From Termitomyces sp. T153 (Eukaryota > Basidiomycota > Agaricomycetes > Agaricales > Lyophyllaceae): DNA of 64,000 nucleotides. The translations under genes were made by a program, and so were the position numbers. The notes under the pieces were generated by a model. It had not been told where the DNA came from and made no database searches. It saw only the letters and a program-made list of their open reading frames with translations. The DNA is taken from positions 1,302,001 through 1,366,000 of the forward strand of contig JACKQL020000001.1 in the NCBI GenBank assembly GCA_018296165.2. Direction: 5' to 3'. Shown here piece after piece: positions 10,431 through 21,767 of this stretch (its first letter is position 1; each line of letters begins with the position of its first letter).

Positions 10431-11766
10431 CGTTAGATGGATACCCCAGTGTAACAAAAGAGTTGACTTTATATAGGGGATGGAAGGGAAGGGACAAAGA
10501 GTAACTGAACGTTAATTCCAAACGTTTAGAAAGAATGATTTCCGGTTCGGAGCCTCCAAGGACCCGAAGACTCTTTTGGTTGTCCGAATTCGCATCCATG
10601 TATAAGTGTAGTTACTCGGAACGGATCTGACACTCGAGAACATCAGGACTCAGGATATATATTTCTTCCCGCGAACACACAACCGAACTCTCAATCAACT
10701 CTCCTTCCCCAGCTCACCGTCTTGAATTAATTACATCACTAGCCTACATGCATTATGCCAAGGCGTGTCCACCCGTATTGAGGGGTGCTTATGTCAGCTT
10801 AATTGCTCCCACTCCTTATAAGGCAATGTCTGTGACGTATTATTATACATAATTGCCTGTGTTGTCATTTCGGGATTGATTCTCTTTCGTATCACTCGCC
10901 AACATGACCATCCTTTTGGCAATATACTCTTCATAGGTTTCGGAGACTCTCGCCAAGTTGCTCCTGTAGTTAACAAAAGCTCAGAGAGTCGGGACCGACG
11001 GCGTTGCTCTTGCTTCAGTCAAATCATTGCCCTGCTCCCGCAATCCTAGCTGTTCATGCAGCATGTCTCTCCTGTGCGTTCTCAAGCCCCCGAAACTCTT
11101 TTGTTAACAGCTTCAACTATATCGTTCTCGACAATCTTCCTGGCACAAGTAGTATATTTCTCCACAAACTGATTTTTGCTTAATTCTCTTAGAAGCATAC
11201 TTGAGCATAGCACTGATTTCCTCAAAAAAGGAAGAGGGGATTGGACAGTTCTCATACCATTGAACCACGACAGCATACTTCATCACACTCTTCACCTCAA
11301 GGCTGGGGTATATGTTCTGCTCTCTGATGCGCAACATGTTAATGCAAAGAGATTTAGTGAAGGCTGCTCCACTAGTCGTCGTCAATTTGTGCCGTCAGTA
11401 TATCCAAGTTCGTGTGATAAGCAATTCGACGGGTGCTGGCTGTGTGTTGACTTTACTTTGGATGTTACTGCGCTTGACCTCGTTGCTTCTGCAATTCACT
11501 GTGTACATGCAACAAACTTCCATAGTGCGGCCAGAATATTTGTTTTTACGTAAAAGCTGGCGAGCGTTGTTGCATTCATAGCAAAGCAACTCAGAAACAA
11601 AGATGTTCATCAAATGACAGAACAAATGTGGACCTAGAAAAAACCTAATCAAGCCAAGTTCTGAAATTCGGTCGACTCTCACGTAGTTGACAATCAAGTT
11701 TTAAGAATCTTTACAAACTATGTTAGGTAACACTTTGCTTAATCACCGAGGGACATTCGGCAGGAT
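10431..11766. other. Intergenic with a possible decayed minus-strand gene
   Basis: Between about 10800 and 11700 the minus strand has several short open frames of protein-like composition. One, at 11385-11113, contains SVMKYAVVVQWYENCPIPSS followed by FFEEISAMLKYASKRI. Another frame, at 11276-11082, continues with KIVENDIVEAVNKRVSGA. They overlap in different frames, and joining them would need a frame change without clear splice sites. I do not recognise a family. It may be a decaying gene or chance. Confidence 0.3.
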
Positions 11767-13484
11767 TCATTCCCGACCACCCCAATTGACCATCCGTGTG
11801 ATACCTTGATTCCAATCCTCAACCCTGTGAGCACTGACAATGCTTACAGTGGAATCTATACTCCCTACAAATCCAATGCCCATACTTTGGGCAACAATGT
11901 CTATGATCGGAACATACCATTCACCGTACTGGTCCAGTGTGCGCTCAGCAACGTGGTCTATGTATTTCCATCCTTCTGCTTGAACTTCTTTCCAGAAGGC
12001 TAAATCTGTCTCGTCTAACAAAGCAGTCATTAAGGTCATATTTCAATGACAAACATTGTCAAACCTGATGTTATAAGGACTTCCGTGACCTTGATTCCAA
12101 ACTTTACGAAAATAGCACCTTGGATTTCTTTCACTTTCCTAACATACGCGGATAATGGCGCTAAACACTGGGACGGCACATCCCAACATTGGTGCACAAA
12201 ATCGCCACGACGTGCATGAACTGTGATAAACTGCAAGAAATATTTATTGAAATGTATTTATGTATCAAAAGAGTTGACTCACGGGTGGAAGCTCGGAGGT
12301 AATCACTTGAAGAGCCCTTCGAACATAACCCTTGACTATGTCAATGATTGGTTCAGTGAATTCAAGGTATCGCCCGATATGCCTCCAGACTGGAGACCAG
12401 GAACTTTGCCATTCATAGGGCTGTGTTCCCACAGAGGCATAATACATGAAGTCAAAACATGCTAGGTGATTATTTGGTGACAGCTTGGCACCGTGAGGTG
12501 ACGGGGCCATCAGAATTTCATCCCCACTATGAGTAAGAGGGTTAAGAGAGTATATCTTTTGTGCGAGCGGCATCAGGGCTATGTGAGAGTGGGCAGCTAG
12601 CGAAGGATCTTGGCGGATGTACTCGGGTAATCGAGTATACGAGATGTCCAGACCAAGATGATGTAGCAAGTTGTGCGCTAGGAATGGTTCTTTCTCGTGA
12701 GGTGGGCGAGTAGACCAGCATCCAAATTGTTCAACAGAGGAAGGCGCATCTAGAGAGAGACGCGGAGGCAAGGATTTTACATCAGACCATTCTAGGACAG
12801 GTTTCCGTAGGCTTCTTCGTAGCCGGTCAAGGTCGAATATTTCTCCGAAAGGGAGCGGACCCGCAGAAGATGCTAGACAGATGTCCGAATAAGTGTTCAT
12901 ATGTAGGAACGTGATAGAGCTGAAACGTGCATATGTGGTCATCTGGAGCGAACGGAGGAATGATTGGTATACGGTCAGAAACGGTACCAAGGTAAACCAT
13001 GTTAACCTGGTTGAATATAAAGTTAGATATGTAGAGAACAGAAGATGCGAAAAGGAGGCTCCTGACATAACCTATGAATTGATTTGCTAGCAGACACTAG
13101 TGTGAACCTTATCATCAAAGTGTGATAGTAACGTACTGAATCCCGCTTTCGTCCAAGAGGTAAGATAAAACGTGTCTTTGCGAAGATTGTCTTCAAGGTT
13201 CCAGAAACGACCTGAGTTTGTGCTCCAAACTTTGAAGACGGATGTGACTAACCTTGAAAGCGGGCCTGTGGTACCGTTCTTACATATTTAGATGTCTCCC
13301 AAACATCGGTCTCTGGTGGTCGCTCCCTGGTAGGTGTTTCTGGGGTCGTTCCATTTAGCGCTCGCACGATGTTAACACACGAGTAATCCATGTTTTGGGG
13401 TATACTAATAGCATAATAGAACATCGAAAATGTCATTAGAAATGCAAAGCAACATATTGAGAGGAGAGCTGATCGAAAATTCAT
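11767..13484 (-). CDS. Type II membrane O-fucosyltransferase-like protein
   Basis: Multi-exon gene from Met at 13484 to the stop at 11767. Exon 1 (13484-13253) has a short cytoplasmic tail and one membrane span at about residues 8-27. Later exons read FYLTSWTKAGF | SNQF, VNMVYLGTVSDRIPIIPPFAP, FGEIFDLDRLRRSLRKPVLEW, then FITVHARRGDFVHQCW and YIDHVAERTLDQYGEWYVP. The last exon has MGIGFVGSIDSTVSIVSAHRVEDWNQG. The H-x-R-R-G-D-F loop and the late G-x-x-x-S-T-x-S stretch are hallmarks of GDP-fucose protein O-fucosyltransferase-type folds, and this exact arrangement is common in agarics. A Golgi-lumen sugar transferase is likely; donor and acceptor are inferred from the fold only. The D-E-T-D splice near 12000 restores the frame (TCA-G + AC-GAG). 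Confidence 0.72.
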
Positions 13485-15522
13485 GGTAAGAAAGCGTGTG
13501 TTCGGAGTGCGTATTGCGGACTGGTAACATTCGGTGTATTTACGGCTCGCAAACTATATATCCTGTAGCGGCGACAAAGCGCCAGTCCCCGACTCAGCCT
13601 GCAGAAATTAAGCAGACTCGGAATATAAAGATTGAGGCAGTATTTTTGGTGAAATTACACTTTCTTGGTGTTACATTTGCACCCAGGCAAAGAAATTTAT
13701 CCAGAGAGTAGGTACTCCAGACGCAGGCTACTTTTTTTGTAAGTAAATCAAGTAAATCAATACGATTTTCATTCAAATCAGGTCTCCAATTTCAGTATCG
13801 TCACTTTCTCTATCTTCCGAACAAGCTGCAGCTGCACCATCACAGTCATATTTAACCAAGAAGCTCAGAGTGTGGGGGGGGGGGGTCCCGAGGTCTCCGT
13901 GTGATCTGTGTCCGCAAGCAAAATGATGTCCTGTGCATTGAATTAAAACGTGGTCGCCTAAGTAGTTTCTGACTTGATGCGGATAGTGTGAACATGGCGG
14001 CGACAGTGGAAAAGTCAGGCTAGCTCTTTAAATTTGTTTCCGTTGATGATTGGTAAGCTCTGGTATCGCCCCATCTTGAAAGGTTTCCGTCCATCGTAGA
14101 CAGAAACTGCAATTCAGTTTAAGTATCATTCATGCCAGCAGATGATAGTTAGTGCAGATTTACGTTGGAGCAACAGGCACGGACAAAGAAAATGATGACA
14201 AGCGGACGTGTACAACGAAAGAACTGCAAAAGGTTAAAATAGAGAATTCTAGAATGTTCTACTTAATTCAATAATGTCATGTGACCTTGTTCTGGATTTT
14301 GCAGGAGCTCAGGACGCTCGACAAAGAACCCTTTCTCTTACTTACATAAGAGAGTCGGGGATGTACATATGGATGCCAAAATAAAATAAATTGAACCAAA
14401 ATTCAATAAAGTCATTCAAAAAGGATGAAGAGTACTTATATCCATTGCATGGTAAATATTACTGTAGTCTAATAGTTAGATTATGTCGCCAAAATTTCAG
14501 TTGAGACGATGAGGGATTTTTTTTCGGCCAATAAGAGTTAGTATTCAAAATTTGCAGCGGTCTTTGGCCACTCCCATGTCTAAAGAATCATGAAGGTTTC
14601 ATTGAGATACTATCTTGGTACCATTCTGAATTTGGAAATCAAATTTATACAATGAAGAAGCTGTGAATTGTTCTTCAATTTTTGTATTGTTGAAATGAGC
14701 TAATTTCTCCAGACACCAGACAAAAGACATATCGATACTTGGAGAGGAAACCAAAATTTATTCACTCAGGACTTACAATGCACCGTAGAAGCGTTCAGAA
14801 GTAAGCCTGTTTGCACGAGTCACCTTTTTTGTACATAGTCAAATATTTCAAAGTCAGTTATATCCGGACTGAATGTCCACCCGTAGATCAATTGCCAAAA
14901 TTACTGCTACATCTTCGGCGGGTGCTCGAAAATATGTTTTTACGTAGCAGCTGATTCAAGGCCACTACGAAGATTTGAGCGGGGATTGAGGTTTTATGGC
15001 ATTGTCTAGACCGGTGACCGATCTCCAACGCAGGCAATACCCGAGACTTGTATCCGTGGAGGGAGTGGTTACCAGTCTAGGCATTGTCATGCAAAGCGCT
15101 CTTCGAATTCTAGTACATTACATATGCTTTGTGAGATTGACATGCTTGCAGGAGAAGGCCTGAGGCTGCATGAGGACCCCTTTCTTTATACTGGCATACT
15201 GGAATAAACTAGATGTGCAAACATATCAATGACAAGTCAAATATTCAAATATTCATGGGCTTAGAAGCGTTCGGGGTTATTTGCCAGATCGTACTTGGAC
15301 ATCAGCTGACTAGACCACGAGACTCTGATGCCTTCACGCAGCCTCCAAGCCGATTAGACACCGAAACTTACTTTCTCATTTGTGCCGAGGTTCATTCCAA
15401 GCGTCCACTCGCGCTATTATCGATGTTTTGTCGAGGAAACTGCGACGCGGCCCGTGGAGATCTTCCGTTACTATAAAAATGTCAAAGAATTAGAGAGCAG
15501 TCGCAGCTCCAGCTATAACAAA
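13485..15522. other. Long gene-free region
   Basis: No supported gene on either strand. The sequence is AT-rich with many stops and contains a run of 12 G residues at 13874-13885. The right end must carry the promoter of the secreted esterase; TATAAAAAT at about 15472, some 50 bases before its ATG, is a possible TATA element or leader sequence. Confidence 0.55.
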
Positions 15523-16805
15523 ATGTTTGTTCGCCCTCTTCTCACGTCCTTGACGGTCGCTGCGCTTACTGCACTGAGCAGTGCTGCTTCTAGTCAGCTA
15601 CAACAGATTACCAACTTTGGTTCAAACCCAACAAATGTCGGGATATTTCTTTACCGACCCCCGAGTGTAGCAGCTTCTCCTGCTCTCATTGTCGCAATTC
15701 ACTATTGTCAAGGGACGGCCCAGGCTTATTTCACCGGTACTCAATACGCCAACCTTGCCGATCAGCATGGCTTCCTCGTTATATATCCCGACGCCCCAGA
15801 CAGCGGTGGATGTTGGGATGTTCATACCACCGCTACACTTACTCATGATGGTGGAGGGGACTCTTTGGGAATAGCATCGGCAGTTCGCTATGCAATCGCG
15901 AACTGGAACGTAGACCCTAATCGCGTTTTCGCCACTGGTACCTCCTCTGGAGCAATGATGACCAACGTCCTTGCTGGTGCATATCCTGACCTCTTCAAGG
16001 CCGGTTCGGCTTTCGCAGGTGTCCCTTATGGTTGCTTTGCTGGCCCCAGTTTATGGAATTCCGCTTGTGCAACAGGAACTATCTCGAAAACACCACAACA
16101 ATGGGTAAGATTTTGTAATAAATGTTACCTCTCTTGGCTGGATGTTTAATTAGGGTGACCTTGTCCGAAGTGGATACCCTGGGTACACCGGTGCCTACCC
16201 CAAGATGCAAATTTGGCAAGGAACAGCGTAAGCGATTCCAATGTCACAGTACCACGACCTTTGACTCTGACCACTCTTTCATAGTGATACTACTCTTAAC
16301 TATGCTAACTTTGCGGAAGGTGTCAAACAGTGGACCAATGTCTTTGGGTATACTACAACCCCAACCTCTGTCATTTCAAATTCTCCCCTCCCTAACTGGA
16401 CCCGTTCGATTTATGGACCAAACTTCCAAGCCATCAGTGCGCTTGGTGTCGACCACAACATCCCTACTCAGGAAAACGATGTTCTTGCATGGTTTGGCAT
16501 AACTGGCAGCTCAGGCACAGCAACGGCGCCGAGTTCTACGCCGACTACTGGGTCGACCACTTCTATTCCTCCAACGACAACAGCTCCATCTGGAGCCCAG
16601 CAAACTCAGTGGGGTCAGTGCGGCGGGTGCGTAACACCATAATGATGATGGAAGGTTGCTGACAGTGGTATAGTCTCTATTGGACTGGGCCAACTACTTG
16701 TGCTTCTCCGTATACTTGTCACTACAATAATGATTACTATTCCCAGGTATATTTTTACATCATTGTCAATTGATCTGCTAACTTATCTTTCTTCAGTGCA
16801 TGTAA
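15523..16805 (+). CDS. Secreted CE1 carbohydrate esterase with C-terminal CBM1
   Basis: Exons 15523-16104, 16154-16227, 16285 to about 16625, one of about 70 bases after 16674, and a last coding piece of nine bases ending at 16805. A signal peptide (residues 1-21) is followed by an alpha/beta-hydrolase esterase of the acetylxylan/feruloyl esterase type. [11 protein letters not shown] carries the oxyanion loop, [10 protein letters not shown] the G-x-S-x-G nucleophile, and ISALGVDHN the late histidine. A Ser/Thr/Pro linker leads into a fungal cellulose-binding module reading [18 protein letters not shown] and [11 protein letters not shown]. Such enzymes remove acetyl or feruloyl groups from plant xylan outside the cell, so the host probably degrades lignocellulose. 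The final cysteine of the CBM lies alone in the last exon (C-M-stop). Confidence 0.88.
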
Positions 16806-17458
16806 GGAGGGTTCTGCGCGGTAACGTAGTCAGTACAATAATCGCCCTCTTCGCATCTTGCAAATGTCAATGGAATATATATACGCTCTAGCCACGTTTT
16901 CTCGGTTGTCAATTCTTTCAAAAAACATTGTTGCACAAGGAACAAAGCTAGGATGTCAGGCCTATCAGCATTGAGAATATTGAACGTTGACATTGCAATG
17001 AACGTTGAGCAGTAACTCAGCATCTCAAAGGTGTTTATGCGTACATCTAACGATGGCTCTTGCAATACTCGATGGAAAAGACGTTTGCATCCATGGGTGG
17101 GACATAACCAATATACCTACAGGGCGGATGCCGGCAATCACAACCACAGTAACAAAAAACACGGAAAAATGTCGGTGCTTTTCCCAAGCTTTTCCTGCTT
17201 GGATTTGGTCCATTTTGATGAGGTCCAATATCAAGCATTCATTCGCATTCATTTACATAGTAAAAATTTTGTAGGTGAAATTTTGATGCTCGTCATATAT
17301 GTACGGACACCCTGAGCCGAACTTGGAGAATTCGATTTTGCCGTTACTTATGCCAAACTTAGGTCTATAATGTTCAAACTTTGTCATTTGAATGATGAGG
17401 AGCGTATTTACGATATTTGTACATAGGAGAATTTCCAATCTCGGACGACATTTCAATA
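16806..17458. other. Convergent 3' intergenic region
   Basis: Lies between the 3' ends of the esterase and the glutaredoxin gene. Only short open frames in several overlapping phases occur and none resembles a protein. Shared 3' flank is the simplest reading. Confidence 0.5.
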
Positions 17459-18285
17459 TCATTTCCCAGTGCCGCTATTCCGTACAGAAGCACCTGCTTG
17501 TTCAAGGACTCTAGTTAATGTCCTCTCGGCATGCAAAGCCTGCAAATCGTCAGAACCGCCGATGGACTTTCCGCGAATGAGTATGTTTGGAAACGTATGA
17601 TGTTGTGTAGTGCGACCGAGGATAGCTTTGATGATATCGTCATCCACTGTTCAATCCAGCTCGCTATTTGAGTTTTCTCTAATAGACTGTAAGGACCTAC
17701 CTCGTAAATCAACCTCGACGACTTTAGGTGCAGGCTGTATGTGATATGTTTCCAGGAGTTTCTTTGCTCGTCGTGAATATCTACGAAACCATGCATCATG
17801 AGGAATCGTGACAGCTACAAAAGTACTCTGGTACGACATACGGGCAATAGGACTATAGAAAGGGCCTTTAAATAGCAAGAATCAGGTCTAAATCACGGAC
17901 AAACCTTGCTGAATACAACTACAGGGTATTTCTTATTCAATTTCTTCACCGTTTTGGGCCAATTTATTGATTCATCTCCAGCATAGACAGTCATATTAAG
18001 AGGCTCTAAGGGGTCAATGTTCCCAACACGGGTTAAGTCGCGCTCTACGTCTTCAGTGACCATATAGATGAGGCCATATATTTCGTCAACTTTCGAGGTT
18101 TCGGACTTGGTGTGGTATACGATGCTGGCGCGTGATAAGGCTTCAAACCGGATTTCCTTCAAGGCAGTAGGGAGTTCCCATGGCACACCATAGAAGAAGA
18201 GGAGAGCGACGAATAGAGCGACAAAGATGAAGAAGCGGCGGCGGCGGATAGGAGCCCTAGAAGCCGGGACTGGGGAAAATGACAT
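17459..18285 (-). CDS. Membrane-anchored monothiol-type glutaredoxin (CPYS), Grx6/7-like
   Basis: Four exons: 18285-17905, 17852-17842, 17780-17701 and 17646-17459. Their lengths (381+11+80+188 = 660 bases) give 219 residues and a continuous frame. Basic residues (RRRR) precede a membrane anchor (FFIFVALFVALLFFYGV), then a stem, then the glutaredoxin fold: YPVVVFSK | SYCP | YSRRAKKLLETYHI, VVEVDLR | VDDDII, and HTFPNILIRGKSIGGSDDL with the glutathione-binding T-F-P and G-G-S-D-D. The active site C-P-Y-S has a single cysteine, as in fungal secretory-pathway glutaredoxins, which handle glutathione-dependent thiol exchange in the ER/Golgi. The catalytic cysteine is carried by the 11-base exon. 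A paralogue without that cysteine lies at 9583-10430. It diverges from the HAD phosphatase gene over only 90 bases. Confidence 0.88.
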
Positions 18286-18375
18286 GGGTATCGAGAGGCA
18301 AGGACGTGGTCAGCCGCGCGCAGTCAACCGTGAGTTTATTTATGGATGTAATTTGAATTCTATTCTTGTACCACC

Positions 18376-19357
18376 ATGGTTAGCCGTCCACAAATCGAGT
18401 TTGTTCTCTTCGACATGGACGGTAGGCTGCTTGCATCTCCCACGATGTGCCTCTGTACTTACTCATTCGCTTCAGGCCTCATGATTGACTCCGAGAAAGT
18501 ATATACTGATGTCACTAGTCAGTCTTTATCGACCCAATGTCCACATCATAACTTCAAAGCACATTGTCAGACCGAATACTTGGTCAGTACGGTAAAAAGA
18601 TGACCTGGGATATCAAGGCAGGCCTGATGGGCAAGCGTGAGCCTCTATTCAAGTCTGTTTTTAGACCAAGGGCCAGTGATGAGCCTCAATCTCTAGCTGA
18701 AATCGCGGCTGCTGAACACCTCCTCTCCTTCTTTCCCGATATACCCCTCACGCTAGATTCATACCTGTCACAACGGAACACCCTTCAAGATGATATTTGG
18801 CCTACTGTGCCACTTCTTCCTGGAGTTCGCAAACTTGTCCTCCATCTCAAGGCATGCAACATCCCGATCGCAGTCGCCACTGGCTCCAAACGCCGGAACT
18901 TTGAACTAAAGACGGGCCATCTAAGAGAAGTTTTCGACTGTTTCGAGGGTAACGTCGTTTGTGGCGACGATGTTCAGTATCAAATGAAAGGCAAGCCGTT
19001 CCCGGACATTTTCCTCGTAGCTGCAAGGGAAATGTTGGGCAGAAAGGTCGGCCAAGCCGAATTGTGTACTTCTGACGAAGAACGCGAGCGCGTCAAAGGC
19101 CTTGTCTTTGAGGACGGTGTGCCCGGTATGCAAGCTGGAAAACGAGCCGGAATGTCAGGTGCGTATTGTCTAACCTATTTGACGCCTATTTTACACTATT
19201 GTTCGTGATGTTGGCAGTGATATGGGTACCGGATGCAAATCTTCTCGACGTGGATTACACTGGCAAGGAAAGAGCCGACCAAATCCTCAAATCCATTGAG
19301 GATTTTGTTCCCGAAGAGTGGGGACTTCCACCTTACAATTCATGCCAAACGAAATAG
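18376..19357 (+). CDS. HAD-superfamily phosphatase (HDHD1/pseudouridine-5'-phosphatase-like)
   Basis: Four exons. MVSRPQIEFVLFDMDG | LMIDSEKVYTDVT | NRILGQYGKKMTW ... | SVIWVPDANLLDVDY. HAD motif I is D-M-D-G at residues 12-15, interrupted by an intron right after it. Motif II is VATGSKR, motif III the lysine in MKGKPFPD, and motif IV VFEDGVPGMQA. The cap inserted after motif I and the L-M-I-D-S-E start are those of the GS1/HDHD1 group, cytosolic phosphatases acting on small sugar phosphates such as pseudouridine 5'-phosphate. Substrate is inferred from the family. All core catalytic residues are present and the length is normal. Confidence 0.85.
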
Positions 19358-19725
19358 ACCAGACGAGTCTTGACCATACACCCAATGACACCAAGCTAAG
19401 GCGATACCGTAGCTCGAAAGAATAATTAATCGCCGATTTATGATTTACTTAATCCCTCAATCTATCTCTCAGTCATCTCAGAGGGCATCGTTGCAGTACT
19501 GGATTGAGTCAAATATGACCATGATGTTACAAAGGGGAACTTCCTTCCAGATGGAAGCACTCGCCCAGAGGAGGAATTCCTACTTCAACTTGCGCCCTAA
19601 GTGTACACGTGATCGTCGCCCTATCAAGCTTGTTTTAACAGAATCAATTATCATTCATGCATTTGAACACATTCTGTACCAAGACCGACAGCAACCAGCC
19701 AAGAAAAATGAAAGAGACCAATACA

Positions 19726-21581
19726 CTAGAAACTAACAGGAGGCGGCCTAACAGAAACATTACCCTGTCCCTTCTTCGCAACCCGCAGCGGTGATGTATG
19801 CTTACGAACCGTTTTCTTTGTCGGTGTCGGACTTGACGAGGCAATATCTGTCACCTTAGTAAGATGCAGGGGCGAAGTGTACTTTCGTAAAGTCCTAGCA
19901 GTTGAGTATGGCATCGTTTTGGGAGAAGACGTTGCAGCAGGGCGAAAAGGAGATGATGAGTTGTATCTGGAGACCAAAGGAGTCGATGTTTTGACAGACA
20001 GGCGCAAAAACGATGGCGATTCAGGCCCAGAGGATTCCCTCGACCGCACAGAAAGTAAATCGTTGGCCTCAACAGTGGGGTCTATAACAAAAAGAGAAGG
20101 AACATCGACCAATTGATCAATCACTGATGAGGAGTCGGAGGTAGATTCAAGCGAACCAAGACTCCCACTGCTAAAACCTGCACATATTCGTTCTAGCGAA
20201 AGCAAAGCCTTTTCGGCACAGAGCGCTCCAGGGTCTTTAGCGGAACGAGTTGTCGACGTCTCAGGGATAAGCGGGGGAAGATGGGATTCAATCGTCTCAT
20301 TGCTCACTCGAAAGGGTGACTCGAGTGACTCATTTGGGATAGGTTTGCTGCGGACGTCGATCTGCCAAGTTGAGGGAACTTCTTAGCTTATAAGAAATAA
20401 GGGGTAGAACAGGCTCTAACCACATAGTTCAGCGACGGATGCTCCAAAAGGATAGCTTTTCGCTTCCCAAGGGCTTTTGCGGATGTGCCCGAACACTCGA
20501 TCGGTTGCTTTGCGCCGTACGAGCCTATGCGAGAGCTGCTGCGATTGATGTCAACCTCATTCAAAACGGACCAGAGTTTCTTGGCAGGGGATCGCTTTAC
20601 ACGCGAAAGAGAATTCTCAACCTCATCCTTAAAAATTTGGCTAGCAAGGGGAGCCAAGTTCTGACCACGATCGTGCGAGGTAGATACATGACTAGAAAAG
20701 GTTGATCCTGCGGTAGAACTCGAAATGCGGGCAGTAGTTGGTGCAAGTGTTACGGACCCAGTCTTGAGCTGTTTCAGTAAGTCGTCCATTTTACGTTCTC
20801 TGTATCCTAGGCTGCCAATGCCCGACCGGTCCAAGTTGGTGGAAGAAAGGTTGACTCTCTTCGTCGGCTTGTGAGTCTTGATTACTCGTTGATCCCTAAT
20901 AGCACTGCTGCTACTCTTGATCGAAGTCATGGCCCCGGGACAATCGTCCGTCCTGGTCACAGACACCGTTGGTACGGTTTTTGATGGTGCAGGAACTGCG
21001 GCCTCCGTTGCTCCTTTCCTTGAACCTGCTTCACCCAATCCGCTTTCAGCATGTCGACGAAATTCTGGAGGCGGACGAAACGATTTCAACGGGACAGGCT
21101 TGGCGGAAATAGAACCTATAATGTACTTTCTGACGGAGGCATTGAAATTTTCTGCGTAGTACTTGCTCCTGTAATTGACAAGTTCCTCTTCACGCACTTG
21201 TGCTTCAAATTTGAGATAGGTGTTTTCGTTTCGTAGAATCTTGTTCTCTCTTGAAAGTGCTTGAAGAAGCTTGTCCGTCTTAGACAGTGAGATTTCGTCC
21301 GGTGGAATCCCTGGCAGTGGAGGCAGATTTGGAATAGGGAACAATTCTGGAGTGAAGCCCGCGGACTTGGGTAACAGAACTCCAGAGTCGGATAAGGTGC
21401 GAGCATGAGACAAGGGATTTTCCCGAGAAGTACAGGCAGTGTTCAATGGTCCCTCGATTTTGGACATAGAAGAGCGTCGCCAAGTAGGAGAAACACTGGC
21501 ATAGTCATGGTCCAGTACAGAGGAAGAGGCGTCAGACAAAGATCTGAGACGAGAGAATGTCTTGTGGATTGAGAAGTGCAT
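19726..21581 (-). CDS. Hypothetical serine-rich coiled-coil protein
   Basis: Two exons, 21581-20421 and 20361-19726, joined as LNYV | IDVRSKPIP. The product is about 598 residues. A short heptad-like helix around residues 105-150 (DKLLQALSRENKILRNENTY and on) is the only ordered part; the rest is Ser/Pro-rich and basic. Near the C-terminus a motif appears twice, LRKYTSPLHLTK and VRKHTSPLRVAKK. The single early coiled coil followed by a long basic tail recalls chromosome-associated proteins such as shugoshin, but I see no family motif that supports this, so no function is given. It diverges from the BAX-inhibitor gene over about 190 bases. Confidence 0.7.
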
Positions 21582-21767
21582 CGCGGTTCCCTGGGCAATT
21601 ATTTGAGCTCAGTATACAGACTCAGAGTGGCTGACGACTGGGCAATATTCGCCAATTGCTTGACAAGTGTCCGGCCCGGAGCTTGCCGTTGGCTGATGAC
21701 GCATTCCGGGCGTCTGGGCCGCACTGCCTTGGCAGAGTCAATTGTTTGTATCCCAACGACCACGACG

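Noticed and set aside
13485..15522. Transposon remnant in the gene-free stretch
   Set aside because: I looked for transposase or reverse-transcriptase motifs and long terminal or inverted repeats by eye and found none.
19726..21581. Assignment as shugoshin
   Set aside because: Coiled coil followed by a basic tail is suggestive, but the coil is too far from the N-terminus and no shugoshin C-terminal motif is visible.
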